From contig WQYI01000003.1 of NCBI GenBank assembly GCA_009781315.1, positions 124,001 to 188,000 of the forward strand: a stretch of 64,000 nucleotides of DNA, given 5' to 3'. Positions 1 through 7,800 of the stretch are shown here, piece by piece. The notes beneath the pieces were generated by a model. That model did not search any database, was not told where the DNA came from, and saw only the letters and a list, made by a program, of their open reading frames with translations. Within the stretch, counting starts at the first letter, position 1; every line of letters starts with the position of its first letter. Made by a program: the position numbers and the translations under genes. Source of the DNA: Candidatus Endomicrobium embiratermitis. Its GTDB lineage: Bacteria; Elusimicrobiota; Endomicrobiia; Endomicrobiales; Endomicrobiaceae.

Positions 1-357
1 TATCAACGCGCCGTTGACGCATGCAACGGCAATCATCATGGAAGCGTTAAAAAGCGAAGCTCTGGGATTTTCTTTCATATTGCTCAAAGCAAATATAGAC
101 GTAAGAACGGCAAAAAACGCGGGGATTATAAGCATAAATTCTTTAAACCCGGACATCACAAGAGAAAACGAAAAATTAAAACCCGTCCAATCGTAATACG
201 AAAAGACGGTTTTTCCGAAGTAAAAGCAGACAGCGAATAAATTAAATAACGCCGAAATTACAAAGAAATTCCTTTTAAATTCTTTATATTTTTCGGGGGT
301 TAAAAACAAAACCGCCGCGCAAAACAACGGTATTAAGATAAAGTAAAGCGTTATCAT
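1..357 (-). CDS. Proton-conducting antiporter-like membrane subunit (partial, C-terminus beyond window)
   Basis: The reverse strand opens with ATG at 357 and stays open to the window edge, giving 119 residues of an integral membrane protein. It starts MITLYFILIPLFCAAVLF and has at least three hydrophobic segments (about residues 2-18, 31-47 and 75-92). It begins 5 bases after the stop of another antiporter-like subunit, so both belong to one operon. Tandem subunits of this type occur in complex I (NuoL/M/N), group 4 [NiFe] hydrogenases (Hyf, Ech, Mbh) and Mrp antiporters. The fragment stops before the family's diagnostic Lys/Glu/His motifs, so the assignment rests on hydropathy and on its neighbour. 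Which complex it belongs to cannot be decided here. Confidence 0.6.
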   Translation of the reverse strand, partial: MITLYFILIPLFCAAVLFLTPEKYKEFKRNFFVISALFNLFAVCFYFGKTVFSYYDWTGFNFSFSLVMSGFKEFMLIIPAFFAVLTSIFALSNMKENPRASLFNASMMIAVACVNGALI

Positions 358-362
358 ATTAA

Positions 363-1826
363 TCATAATATTCCAAACACTTGGTTTGCGGCAAGCTCGG
401 CTATATTCATAAGCTTGCTAAAACACAAACCAAAAATTAAAGATATAACAGCCAAAAACGACACGCTGAAATTCATAGGCGTCCATACGCTATGCCTGTG
501 AGCGTTAAGCGTAAGCTGGCGCTCTCCTTGAGGTTTATCCAAAAAGACTTTATAAAAAAGCCTTAACATATAAAAAAGAGTAAGAGTCGCGGCTACCGTA
601 AAAATAAAAGCAACTGTCGGATAACCTGCTTGAGCTGTACCCGTAATAACCAAAAACTTAGCAAAAAAACCGCCTAAAGGAGGAATACCTATAACCGACA
701 TCATACACAAAATAAAAGCGAAAGCAGTTATCGGGATAACCGTCAAAAGCCCGCCCATTTTGGTTATATCTTTCGTATGAGTTTCGTGTTCTATTATTCC
801 CGCGCTTAAAAACAGCCCGGCTTTAGCAGCGGAATGCATAAGTATAAAAAGCGTTGAAGCGGCAAAAGCAAGCGGCTGTCCTGCGGCAAAACCCAAAAAC
901 ATAAAAGCAAGCTGGCTTACTGTCGAAAAAGCGATAATTCTTTTTATGTCGTTTTCTACCAAAGCCGCTCCGCCGGATATAAAAGCGCTGAGGGCTATTA
1001 TCAAAAATACCGCGGTTCTTATTTCATCCGAAGGAATAACCACGCCGTTAAAAAGCCTGGCGTAAACATAAACGCCGATTTTTACCAAAACCGCCGCGTG
1101 AAGCAGCGCTGTTACCGGAGACGGCGCAACGCCCGCGTCCGCAAGCCAGGTATGAAAAGGAAAAGTCGCGGATTTAGCGAAAATTCCGCAAAGTATTAAA
1201 ATCACGGCAATATTTTTTACGGCTCCGGGAGCTATCGCGGTATGTATGCCCTGATAATCAAAAGTCCCGGCCTGTTCGCCTATCATTATAAAGCCTATAA
1301 GCATAAAAAAAGCTCCGGCGGCCGTTACCATGAAAGCTTTATTCGCGCGCCGGACAAAATCTTCTTTTCTGAAAAACCCTATAAGCCTCCACGAAGCCAA
1401 CGCCGTCATTTCCCAGAACATATAAAGGAAAATAAGGTTGGCGCTGAAAATTATGCCCATCATGGAACCCAAAAACAAAAGAACTATAAAATAGTATTCG
1501 TTTTGGTTTTTGTATGGTTTTATATACTCAAACGAATAAAAAACGATAACCGCGCTGACAAGCGACGAAGCTAAAGCGCAAAACAAAGCAAACGCGTCGG
1601 CTCTCAAAATAAAATTAATGCCGAGCGGCAAACTGTAATAAAAGTTGACTATTTTACCGGAAAAAACCGAGGGAGCCAAATACAGGCATAATCCGAAAGT
1701 AATAACGGCAAGAGATAAAGCCGCTATATTTCTTATATTTGATGAAAAATCCCCGATTAAAGGCAGAATACATGAAAAGATTATCGGGACCGTAACTATT
1801 AGAATTAGAACAATTTCATTTACCAT
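363..1826 (-). CDS. Proton-conducting transporter subunit, NuoL/NuoM/HyfB family
   Basis: This 487-residue polytopic membrane protein carries the hallmark of the antiporter-like subunits of complex I and membrane-bound hydrogenases. The segment with HTWLADAGVAPSPVTALLHA at about residues 225-245 is the conserved TM7/TM8 region whose Lys and His residues line the proton channel. A glutamate in a membrane segment near residue 140 (YMFWEMTAL) matches the conserved TM5 Glu. Length is normal for NuoM or HyfB and shorter than NuoL. The role is to couple redox chemistry to proton or sodium translocation. It overlaps no neighbour and is followed after 5 bases by a second antiporter-like subunit. No clear Shine-Dalgarno sequence precedes the ATG at 1826. 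HyfB/MbhH-type hydrogenase subunit and NuoM are both possible; the redox subunits lie outside the window. Confidence 0.85.
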   Translation of the reverse strand: MVNEIVLILIVTVPIIFSCILPLIGDFSSNIRNIAALSLAVITFGLCLYLAPSVFSGKIVNFYYSLPLGINFILRADAFALFCALASSLVSAVIVFYSFEYIKPYKNQNEYYFIVLLFLGSMMGIIFSANLIFLYMFWEMTALASWRLIGFFRKEDFVRRANKAFMVTAAGAFFMLIGFIMIGEQAGTFDYQGIHTAIAPGAVKNIAVILILCGIFAKSATFPFHTWLADAGVAPSPVTALLHAAVLVKIGVYVYARLFNGVVIPSDEIRTAVFLIIALSAFISGGAALVENDIKRIIAFSTVSQLAFMFLGFAAGQPLAFAASTLFILMHSAAKAGLFLSAGIIEHETHTKDITKMGGLLTVIPITAFAFILCMMSVIGIPPLGGFFAKFLVITGTAQAGYPTVAFIFTVAATLTLFYMLRLFYKVFLDKPQGERQLTLNAHRHSVWTPMNFSVSFLAVISLIFGLCFSKLMNIAELAANQVFGIL

Positions 1827-1914
1827 AAATTATAAGCTGCGCTTTTATTTATAATTATTCCGCGCAACTTTTAGATTTTACTTTATTTAGAGAAGTATTG
1901 TCAAACAACACACA

Positions 1915-2006
1915 GATGCTTGGATGCTTGGAAGTTTGGATGCATGGACGCATAGTAAAGACAAACTCCGTTACTACGCATCCGCGCATCTATGCATCCA
2001 TACATC
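1915..2006. repeat. Imperfect inverted repeat with GGATGCAT-type arms
   Basis: The left arm (about 1915-1958) iterates 7-9 base words such as GATGCTTG, GGATGCATG and GACGCATAG. The right arm (about 1970-2006) carries their complements (GCATCC, GCATCTAT). The loop contains GTAAAGACAAA. Relatives lie at 26100, 27711, 34884, 40113 and 63818. It sits between divergent genes and just upstream of the promoter at 2020. Confidence 0.75.
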
Positions 2007-2019
2007 GTTTTTAAAAAAG

Positions 2020-2049
2020 TTGACAATTTGCGGGGAAAATATATATATA
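2020..2049 (+). promoter_or_regulatory. Sigma-70-type promoter for the barrel protein at 2072
   Basis: A perfect TTGACA at 2020-2025 is followed by an AT run with TATATA placed 16-18 bases downstream (2042-2049). The start codon lies about 25 bases further on. The exact -10 register is ambiguous because of the AT repeat. Confidence 0.6.
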
Positions 2050-2071
2050 TATTAAAGGTTTGGAGGATTTT

Positions 2072-2716
2072 ATGAAAAAATTAATATTGGCGGTATTTTG
2101 CATCACCTTTTCGGCAACAGTTCTGTTTGCCGATTCGGATAGCAGCACGGTATATATAAGCGCAAGTTTATCGCAGAGTTTTTCTGATTTTTCGTATGAT
2201 TCTTTCCTTGACGGTTTTGTCGACAGAGAATCGGATTCATCAAAAATGATGGACGGCCCGCGTTACGATTTTTCAGCAGGATACAGGCTCGGCTCTAAAA
2301 TCAGAGCGGAAGCGCAGTACATAATTATAAGCGAAAACAGCTTTTCTACCGATAAAAACAATTCAGCCGTAGAATATAAAGCCACTGCCGTATTTGCAAA
2401 TCTGATTTACGATTTCTGGAATGTTCAAAAAAGTCTGATTACTCCTTTTATCGGCGCGGGAATAGGGCTTGGTTCTCCGAACTTAAAATTAAGCATCGCG
2501 GATTTAAATAAAGAAAAAGACGACAACGGTTTTTCATGGCAGCTTCAATGCGGGGTAAACGTAAAACTTTTACACTGGCTTTTGGTCAACGTTAAATATT
2601 CGTATCTTTCAATGCCCGGAATAGAAAATTCTTTTGAAGCTAACACCGAAAATCTGGAAAGTGAATTTAAAAAAGGCGTTCAGTCCGTGGGAGTAGGAGT
2701 AACGCTGCTGCTGTAA
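2072..2716 (+). CDS. Outer-membrane beta-barrel protein (OmpW/opacity-like)
   Basis: The start is the ATG at 2072, preceded by GGAGG with a 5-base spacer. A TTG 12 bases upstream would put the ribosome site inside the gene. The 214-residue product has a signal peptide (MKKLILAVFCITFSATVLFA). The mature protein alternates polar and hydrophobic residues in beta-strand fashion, with Gly/aromatic-rich stretches such as YDFSAGYRLGSKIRAEAQY and FIGAGIGLG, and ends in a hydrophobic strand (VGVGVTLLL). This is the layout of small 8-stranded outer-membrane barrels. No enzymatic motif is visible, so function is unknown (surface stability, small-solute passage or adhesion are all possible). A strong promoter precedes it and a strong terminator follows it, so it is monocistronic. 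Confidence 0.7.
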   Translation: MKKLILAVFCITFSATVLFADSDSSTVYISASLSQSFSDFSYDSFLDGFVDRESDSSKMMDGPRYDFSAGYRLGSKIRAEAQYIIISENSFSTDKNNSAVEYKATAVFANLIYDFWNVQKSLITPFIGAGIGLGSPNLKLSIADLNKEKDDNGFSWQLQCGVNVKLLHWLLVNVKYSYLSMPGIENSFEANTENLESEFKKGVQSVGVGVTLLL

Positions 2717-2732
2717 AATTAAAAAACTAAAG

Positions 2733-2769
2733 AAAAAAGGCGGGCATAAATTTTATGCCCGCCTTTTTT
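2733..2769. terminator. Bidirectional intrinsic terminator
   Basis: A long perfect hairpin (AAAAAAGGCGGGCATAAA paired with its complement) is flanked by an A-run on the left and a T-run on the right. It therefore works for the plus-strand barrel gene ending at 2716 and for the minus-strand lipoprotein gene ending at 2790. Confidence 0.92.
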
Positions 2770-2789
2770 CTTTTATGTTTCTGATTTTT

Positions 2790-3392
2790 TTATCTATAGT
2801 CAAATTCTTGAAAAACTAAAACATTGCCTTCGGAGGTATACAGCGACAACTGATTACCTTCAAAATTCCAGCGGGTAACTTTCTCCAAAAGTTTGAAATA
2901 TTCAGTTTCGCTTAATCCTTGCGGAGTGTTTATTCCAAGCATCATCGTGCTTGCGGCATGTTTAAACGAAATTCCGTCCCCTTTTCCCAATTCAAAAGGC
3001 CCGGTATATCTGTTGGGCGCGGCTTTGCCGAAAGCAAGTCCGTCTTTAAACTCCAAAGTGTAAATATCGCCAAATATTGTTTTGTCGAGTTTTGAACTGT
3101 CAAATGTTATGCTGCCCGAAGAATCGCGCACTTGGGCAAGCTGCCAGACTTTTCCTTTTACAATGCTAAAATCCTGAGATGTCTGTTTCATTGCGCAGGA
3201 TGACATTTTGGAGCATGACGCCATTGTTGCGCAGCATTTTGATTCCTTAGACATCTCGCACGAACAAGACGCGCAGCAGCGCTGTGACATTTTACCGCTC
3301 TTTGATTTTGCGGTCGCGCAGCCCGCGAGAAACAGCGCGGCAAAAATTACAGCCGCAAAAGAAACGCTTTTTACAAACAATGATACTTTCAT
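2790..3392 (-). CDS. Cys-rich lipoprotein with META (HslJ-like) domain
   Basis: The 200-residue product has a lipoprotein signal peptide with lipobox LAGC (Cys at about residue 25). A short segment at about residues 38-70 is extremely rich in Cys, Met and Ser (about ten cysteines, several as CC or CxC). The C-terminal ~120 residues match the META/HslJ fold: VKGKVWQLAQV, then a GPFELGKGDGISF strand, an MMLG turn, an EYFKLLEKVTRWNFEGNQL segment and LVFQEF at the end. META domains occur in heat-shock and surface lipoproteins without known enzymatic activity. The Cys/Met cluster looks like a metal (copper, zinc) or redox-active segment, but this is inference. It follows the OmpA-like gene by 13 bases and is the last gene of that block. 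Confidence 0.75.
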   Translation of the reverse strand: MKVSLFVKSVSFAAVIFAALFLAGCATAKSKSGKMSQRCCASCSCEMSKESKCCATMASCSKMSSCAMKQTSQDFSIVKGKVWQLAQVRDSSGSITFDSSKLDKTIFGDIYTLEFKDGLAFGKAAPNRYTGPFELGKGDGISFKHAASTMMLGINTPQGLSETEYFKLLEKVTRWNFEGNQLSLYTSEGNVLVFQEFDYR

Positions 3393-3405
3393 CAGACCCT
3401 CCTAA

Positions 3406-4872
3406 TCATTCCGTAACTTTTATTTCCACTCTTCTGTTTTCCGCATCTGCTTCTTCGGTATCGGCAGCGTTTATCGGGCGAGTAAAACCAAAGCCTTTAT
3501 ACGTAAGTTTATTTGCCGGCACACCGAATTCTATCAATTTATCATAAACCGCTTTTGCCCGGCGTTCCGACAAAGCTTGATTATATTCCGGAGATCCGAT
3601 TCTGTCCGTATGTCCTCCGGTTTCATAATTCTTCCCGGATTTTTTTATTTTTTCCGCAATACTTTTGAGGTAATGCTCATTTTCAGGAGTTACGGCATAT
3701 TGGTCAAACCCAAAATGCGCGGGATGCGCAGAAACCGCGTCCTCAATCTTATAGTTAATAACAATCACTTCTTCCAATTCGGCTTCGCTTTCTTTTGAGG
3801 CTTCCTGCGATGCGTTATTATCTTTATTTCCGCTTAAATCAGCTTTTTTCAAATCATCGGCAGATTCTGTCCCGGAAGAGGCTGTTTCCGTTTCTTTCGA
3901 CTTACCGTCCTTTTTAAATCTTGTTAACGCTATCCTTACGCCCGCATTAACCGACAAATTTTCTATTTTATCGCCTTTTTCATAACCCGCGTATGTGTAA
4001 ATCGAAAGGATTTTTGTGACAATAGCGTTGAATCCGCCGCCGATGTCAAAACTGCCGCCTGACATGCCATATGGAGGATATCCGCTGATTTTCATATCGG
4101 ACGAAAAATCCTGGCTATATCCGCCCTCGATGTACGGCTCGACTATCGCTCCGTTTTTTAGCGTCGCCGAATATCCGGCAAAAACCGCGGGACGGGCAAT
4201 GAACACATATGCCGCTTCATACTGAAAATAACCAACCGTCGCGCCGGAAATATGCCCGAATGTTCCTTTGATTTTCGGCTCAAGCATAAAAAAGTTTGAA
4301 GCTTTTGCAGGAAATTTGAATTCTCTTCCGGTTTCAACGCTTGCCGCAAACATACCCCGGTCCGCTTTTTGTCCGGACAAAACGTCCTGCGTATTATAGA
4401 AAAAATATCTCGCCGTAGCGTCTATAAACCAGCCGGCGGGGCTAAGCCACGTTTCATACAAACCTATTAAAGGCGCCCCGGATTTGATATTCGAATAAGT
4501 CTGGAAATTTTCTGCTCCTATATAGCCCGCCATAACGCCGGCGTAAACTCTGTTCGGACTGTCTTTTAATACGCGAAAATCAATTCCCGCTTCCATCCCG
4601 GAAATTGCCGCATCCAAATCTATGCCGCCGTAACGCGATAACTCATTGTAGTAGCCCCTTACCCAAAAAGCGCTGTTTACTTCTTCTTTGGTTCTTCTTA
4701 AATCGCCAAGCCTTTTATTAAGGGAGTTTGTACCTGATTTAAGCACGGCAAAACTTAACGTCTGTCCGGCAAATAAACTGTCCAACTCGTTAAAAGCGTA
4801 AGCCGGAACAGCAGGTAAAAACAAACTTAAACAAACCGCGAATACAAAATTAATTCTAATGTTCTTTTTCAT
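3406..4872 (-). CDS. Autotransporter-type barrel fused to an OmpA peptidoglycan-binding domain
   Basis: The 488-residue product starts with a signal peptide (MKKNIRINFVFAVCLSLFLPAVPAYA). Residues ~45-320 resemble the classical autotransporter beta-domain: LNKRLGDLRRTKEEVNSAFW, then Gly/aromatic strands ending YAGYEKGDKIENLSVNAGVR. After a Lys/Ser/Glu-rich linker (~325-370), residues ~375-488 form an OmpA C-terminal domain with the peptidoglycan contacts GGHTDRIGSPEYNQALSERR and a terminal NRRVEIKV. In the usual OmpA the barrel is small and unrelated to autotransporters, so this fold combination is unusual. It likely ties the outer membrane to the cell wall. It starts 1 base after the stop of the giant autotransporter gene, and its ribosome site (GGAGG) lies in that gene's end, so the two are translationally coupled. 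Confidence 0.8.
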   Translation of the reverse strand: MKKNIRINFVFAVCLSLFLPAVPAYAFNELDSLFAGQTLSFAVLKSGTNSLNKRLGDLRRTKEEVNSAFWVRGYYNELSRYGGIDLDAAISGMEAGIDFRVLKDSPNRVYAGVMAGYIGAENFQTYSNIKSGAPLIGLYETWLSPAGWFIDATARYFFYNTQDVLSGQKADRGMFAASVETGREFKFPAKASNFFMLEPKIKGTFGHISGATVGYFQYEAAYVFIARPAVFAGYSATLKNGAIVEPYIEGGYSQDFSSDMKISGYPPYGMSGGSFDIGGGFNAIVTKILSIYTYAGYEKGDKIENLSVNAGVRIALTRFKKDGKSKETETASSGTESADDLKKADLSGNKDNNASQEASKESEAELEEVIVINYKIEDAVSAHPAHFGFDQYAVTPENEHYLKSIAEKIKKSGKNYETGGHTDRIGSPEYNQALSERRAKAVYDKLIEFGVPANKLTYKGFGFTRPINAADTEEADAENRRVEIKVTE

Positions 4873-4873
4873 A

Positions 4874-7800
4874 TTAGAACCTCCACCCTGCGCCGGCTCT
4901 TACGCCGATATCGCTATCTCTGTTAGTTTTATAAATTCCCTTAACCCATACATTAATCTTAGAGAATCTTTTTGACGCGCCCGCCGTGTATTCAAAATAA
5001 CCGGGGTCGGATTTCAAGTCTGGAAGTTCGATATTTCCGATTGTTCCGGAAACTTTATGTCCGAGATTATATACGTACATACCGCCTGCCAGAAAACTCC
5101 ACGTGTCCAGCCCGTAAATAAGGCTAGCTCCCGGCGCGGCGTTAAAGCCGTTCAGATATCCGGTTTCCATTTCTATGTCGCCGTAAGAAGAAATCCAATT
5201 CTGTTTGCCGTAAATATTGTACGACAGCTGCGCGAACGGCTGCAAGACAAAATTGTTGAAATACATATTATAAGCGTTTTTAATTGCAGCGCCCACAAAC
5301 CAGTTATTAAGATCGTCTTCAGTTCCCGCGATTTCCATAGTATTTTTATATCCTCCGCCGTAAATCATGCCTGACACGGTATAAACGTCATCAACCATTA
5401 CAGAAGCCATAAATCCGGCTGACGCGGCATTTTGACGCATGCTTGCATCCCCGAATGCCTGCGCCGCTCCCATATATTGAGCATATAAAGTAGGCATAAA
5501 ATATGAATTCCTGCCCATATCACGCGCGGCAAAGTCAAGCCCTAAAACCGCGCCGTAAAGATCGCTTTTAACTTTTACGCTGTCGATAGTAGCCAAAGTT
5601 TGGCTCTCATAATAAGTTTTTACCCACATGTTTTTCTGTCTGTTTTGTTTGAGAAACTGCGAAGGCAAAAAGCGGTAATCGCTTTTATCCGCGCTTACAA
5701 GCATTTGGTTGCTGTCAAAAAACACGTGGTCAAACAAAACGTTATTTACAAGAAGCTGCGCTTCAAGCATTGCCAAAACCGACGCCTGTCCTCTGCCGGT
5801 ATCCGGGTCAACAGAATCAAGGCTTAACAGATACCATCCGTCTTGTCCTGCTATCGGCGCAAAGTTGTAGAGCCCGATAATGGTTTGTATCTGCGGTTTG
5901 CTTGTTGTAAAAGTTACACCCGAAATTCCGCCTTCGCCTATGAAAATTTGCAACGGAACTTCTTTATCCGCGGGAGACGAAAGCAAACTAAAATCGGCTA
6001 TATTTATCGTCGGAGTTCCCGGGTCCGTTATTTGTCCCGCAAATATATATTGGTCTGAGCTTTGCTGCGCAGCGTCAATATCTACGGTAAAATCATTGGT
6101 TCCGTCAATCTTCATATTTCCCGCAAAATTATTTATCGTTATTACGCCGTCCATCGCATTAATGCTTGCGTCGGTTAAAATTAGATTTCCCCAGCCGGCC
6201 TGCGCTCCGGCAAGATTTAACGCAACTCCGTTTTGGTTCAGTATGGAAGACGTTATGGTTATGTTGCCGTCGGTAATTACCGCATTTGCGCCAAGCGTAA
6301 ACGCCGAATTGTTTGTAAGCGTCAAGTTTCCGCCGCTTTGGCTGTAGCTGCCGGTTAGGTTTCTCAAGCCGTCAAGAGTAACGATGCCGTCGGTCATATT
6401 TACCGCTCCTGCCCAGTAATCAACGCCGTCCAAATATAATTGCGCAGCCGCATTCTCAACTGTTATTTTGGAATCCGCGTCGATATATACCATTGCGCTT
6501 TGAGCAATTGTGTCGGCGGCATTGTTAAGCGTAAGGTTAGCCCCTCCCTGCACGAAAAGAGACGCCGAAGAATTTATATTCAGAGACGAAGTATTAGTTT
6601 TGGACGCGCTGCCGGAACTGCTGTTCACCCAATAAAGACTGCCGCCTGAAATAGTGCTTACGCCGCCAAAAAAAACGCCGCCGTTTGTCACTGTACCCGA
6701 ACTCTGGGTAAAAGTTCCCAAATAACCGGAACTGTCGCTGCCGTAATTAAGGACAACCGTACCGTTGCCGCTTTGAGTAATTTGAGCGGTAACTGAAGAG
6801 CCGCTTATGCCGCCGTCTATGCGCACCATGTTTCCGTTTCCGGTAAAATTGATTATGCCGTCGTTGTAAATATCGTTACCTGTGCCGCCGGTAACGGTAT
6901 TTTGGGTAAACACGATATTTCCCGAGGTAGAGTCAAAGGTAATCTCTCCGGAAGTATCGTTGTAAATCGCGCCGCCCTCGGCAGCCGTATTAAGAAGAAA
7001 ACCCACGTTGCCGTTTATTGTAAAATCCGCCGTATTGTTATATATCGCTCCGCCGTTGCCCGCTGCTTCATTGGTCCCGAAAATGGTGCCGAAAAGCCAA
7101 TCCGAAGACAGAGTCAGAGTTCCGCCTGTATGGCTTATCGCTCCGCCGTTTTGCGCCGTATTATATCCTATATACGTATTTTTAATCAGGACGTCTCCGC
7201 CGCTTATGCTTATCGCTCCGCCGTTGCCGTCAGCGCTGTTTCCGGAAATGCCGTCCACTATGCTGTCAGGCACGCTGTTAATATAGCCTGATAAGTTCAA
7301 TATGCCGCCGCTTACGTTAATCGCTCCTCCGTCGCCGTTCTGCGAATTGCCCGCCTGCGCTTTATTGTTAGACAAATTCACAAAGTTCATATTTAAAGTG
7401 CCGGTCGTAAGATTAATTGCTCCGCCGTTGCCGACAGAGGTGCTATACTGCACCAAAAGCCAGCTCAAATTTGCAGAAGAAGTTGCGTCGTTTAACCTCA
7501 GTACCGCGCCGCCGTCCGTGTCTAAATAAGCGTCTTGGATTGTTAAATCGCTCAAATTAAAAACCGTACCGGCATTTACAATATTAAACAGAGAGCGCGA
7601 ATTACTGTATGTTCCGCTAGCCATGTCAACAAACTTTCCGCTTAATACGGAAGTTACGTCGTTTTGAACAGAGCCGTAAACGTTTAGCGTCCCGCTTGCC
7701 ATATCGTTAAGTCCGGTTGAAACGTCTGAGCCGTTGGGGTCCGGGTCAAAGTCATAATAAGTGCTTCCGGAATATATCTGCCAGCCTCTGGTAGCGCCCA

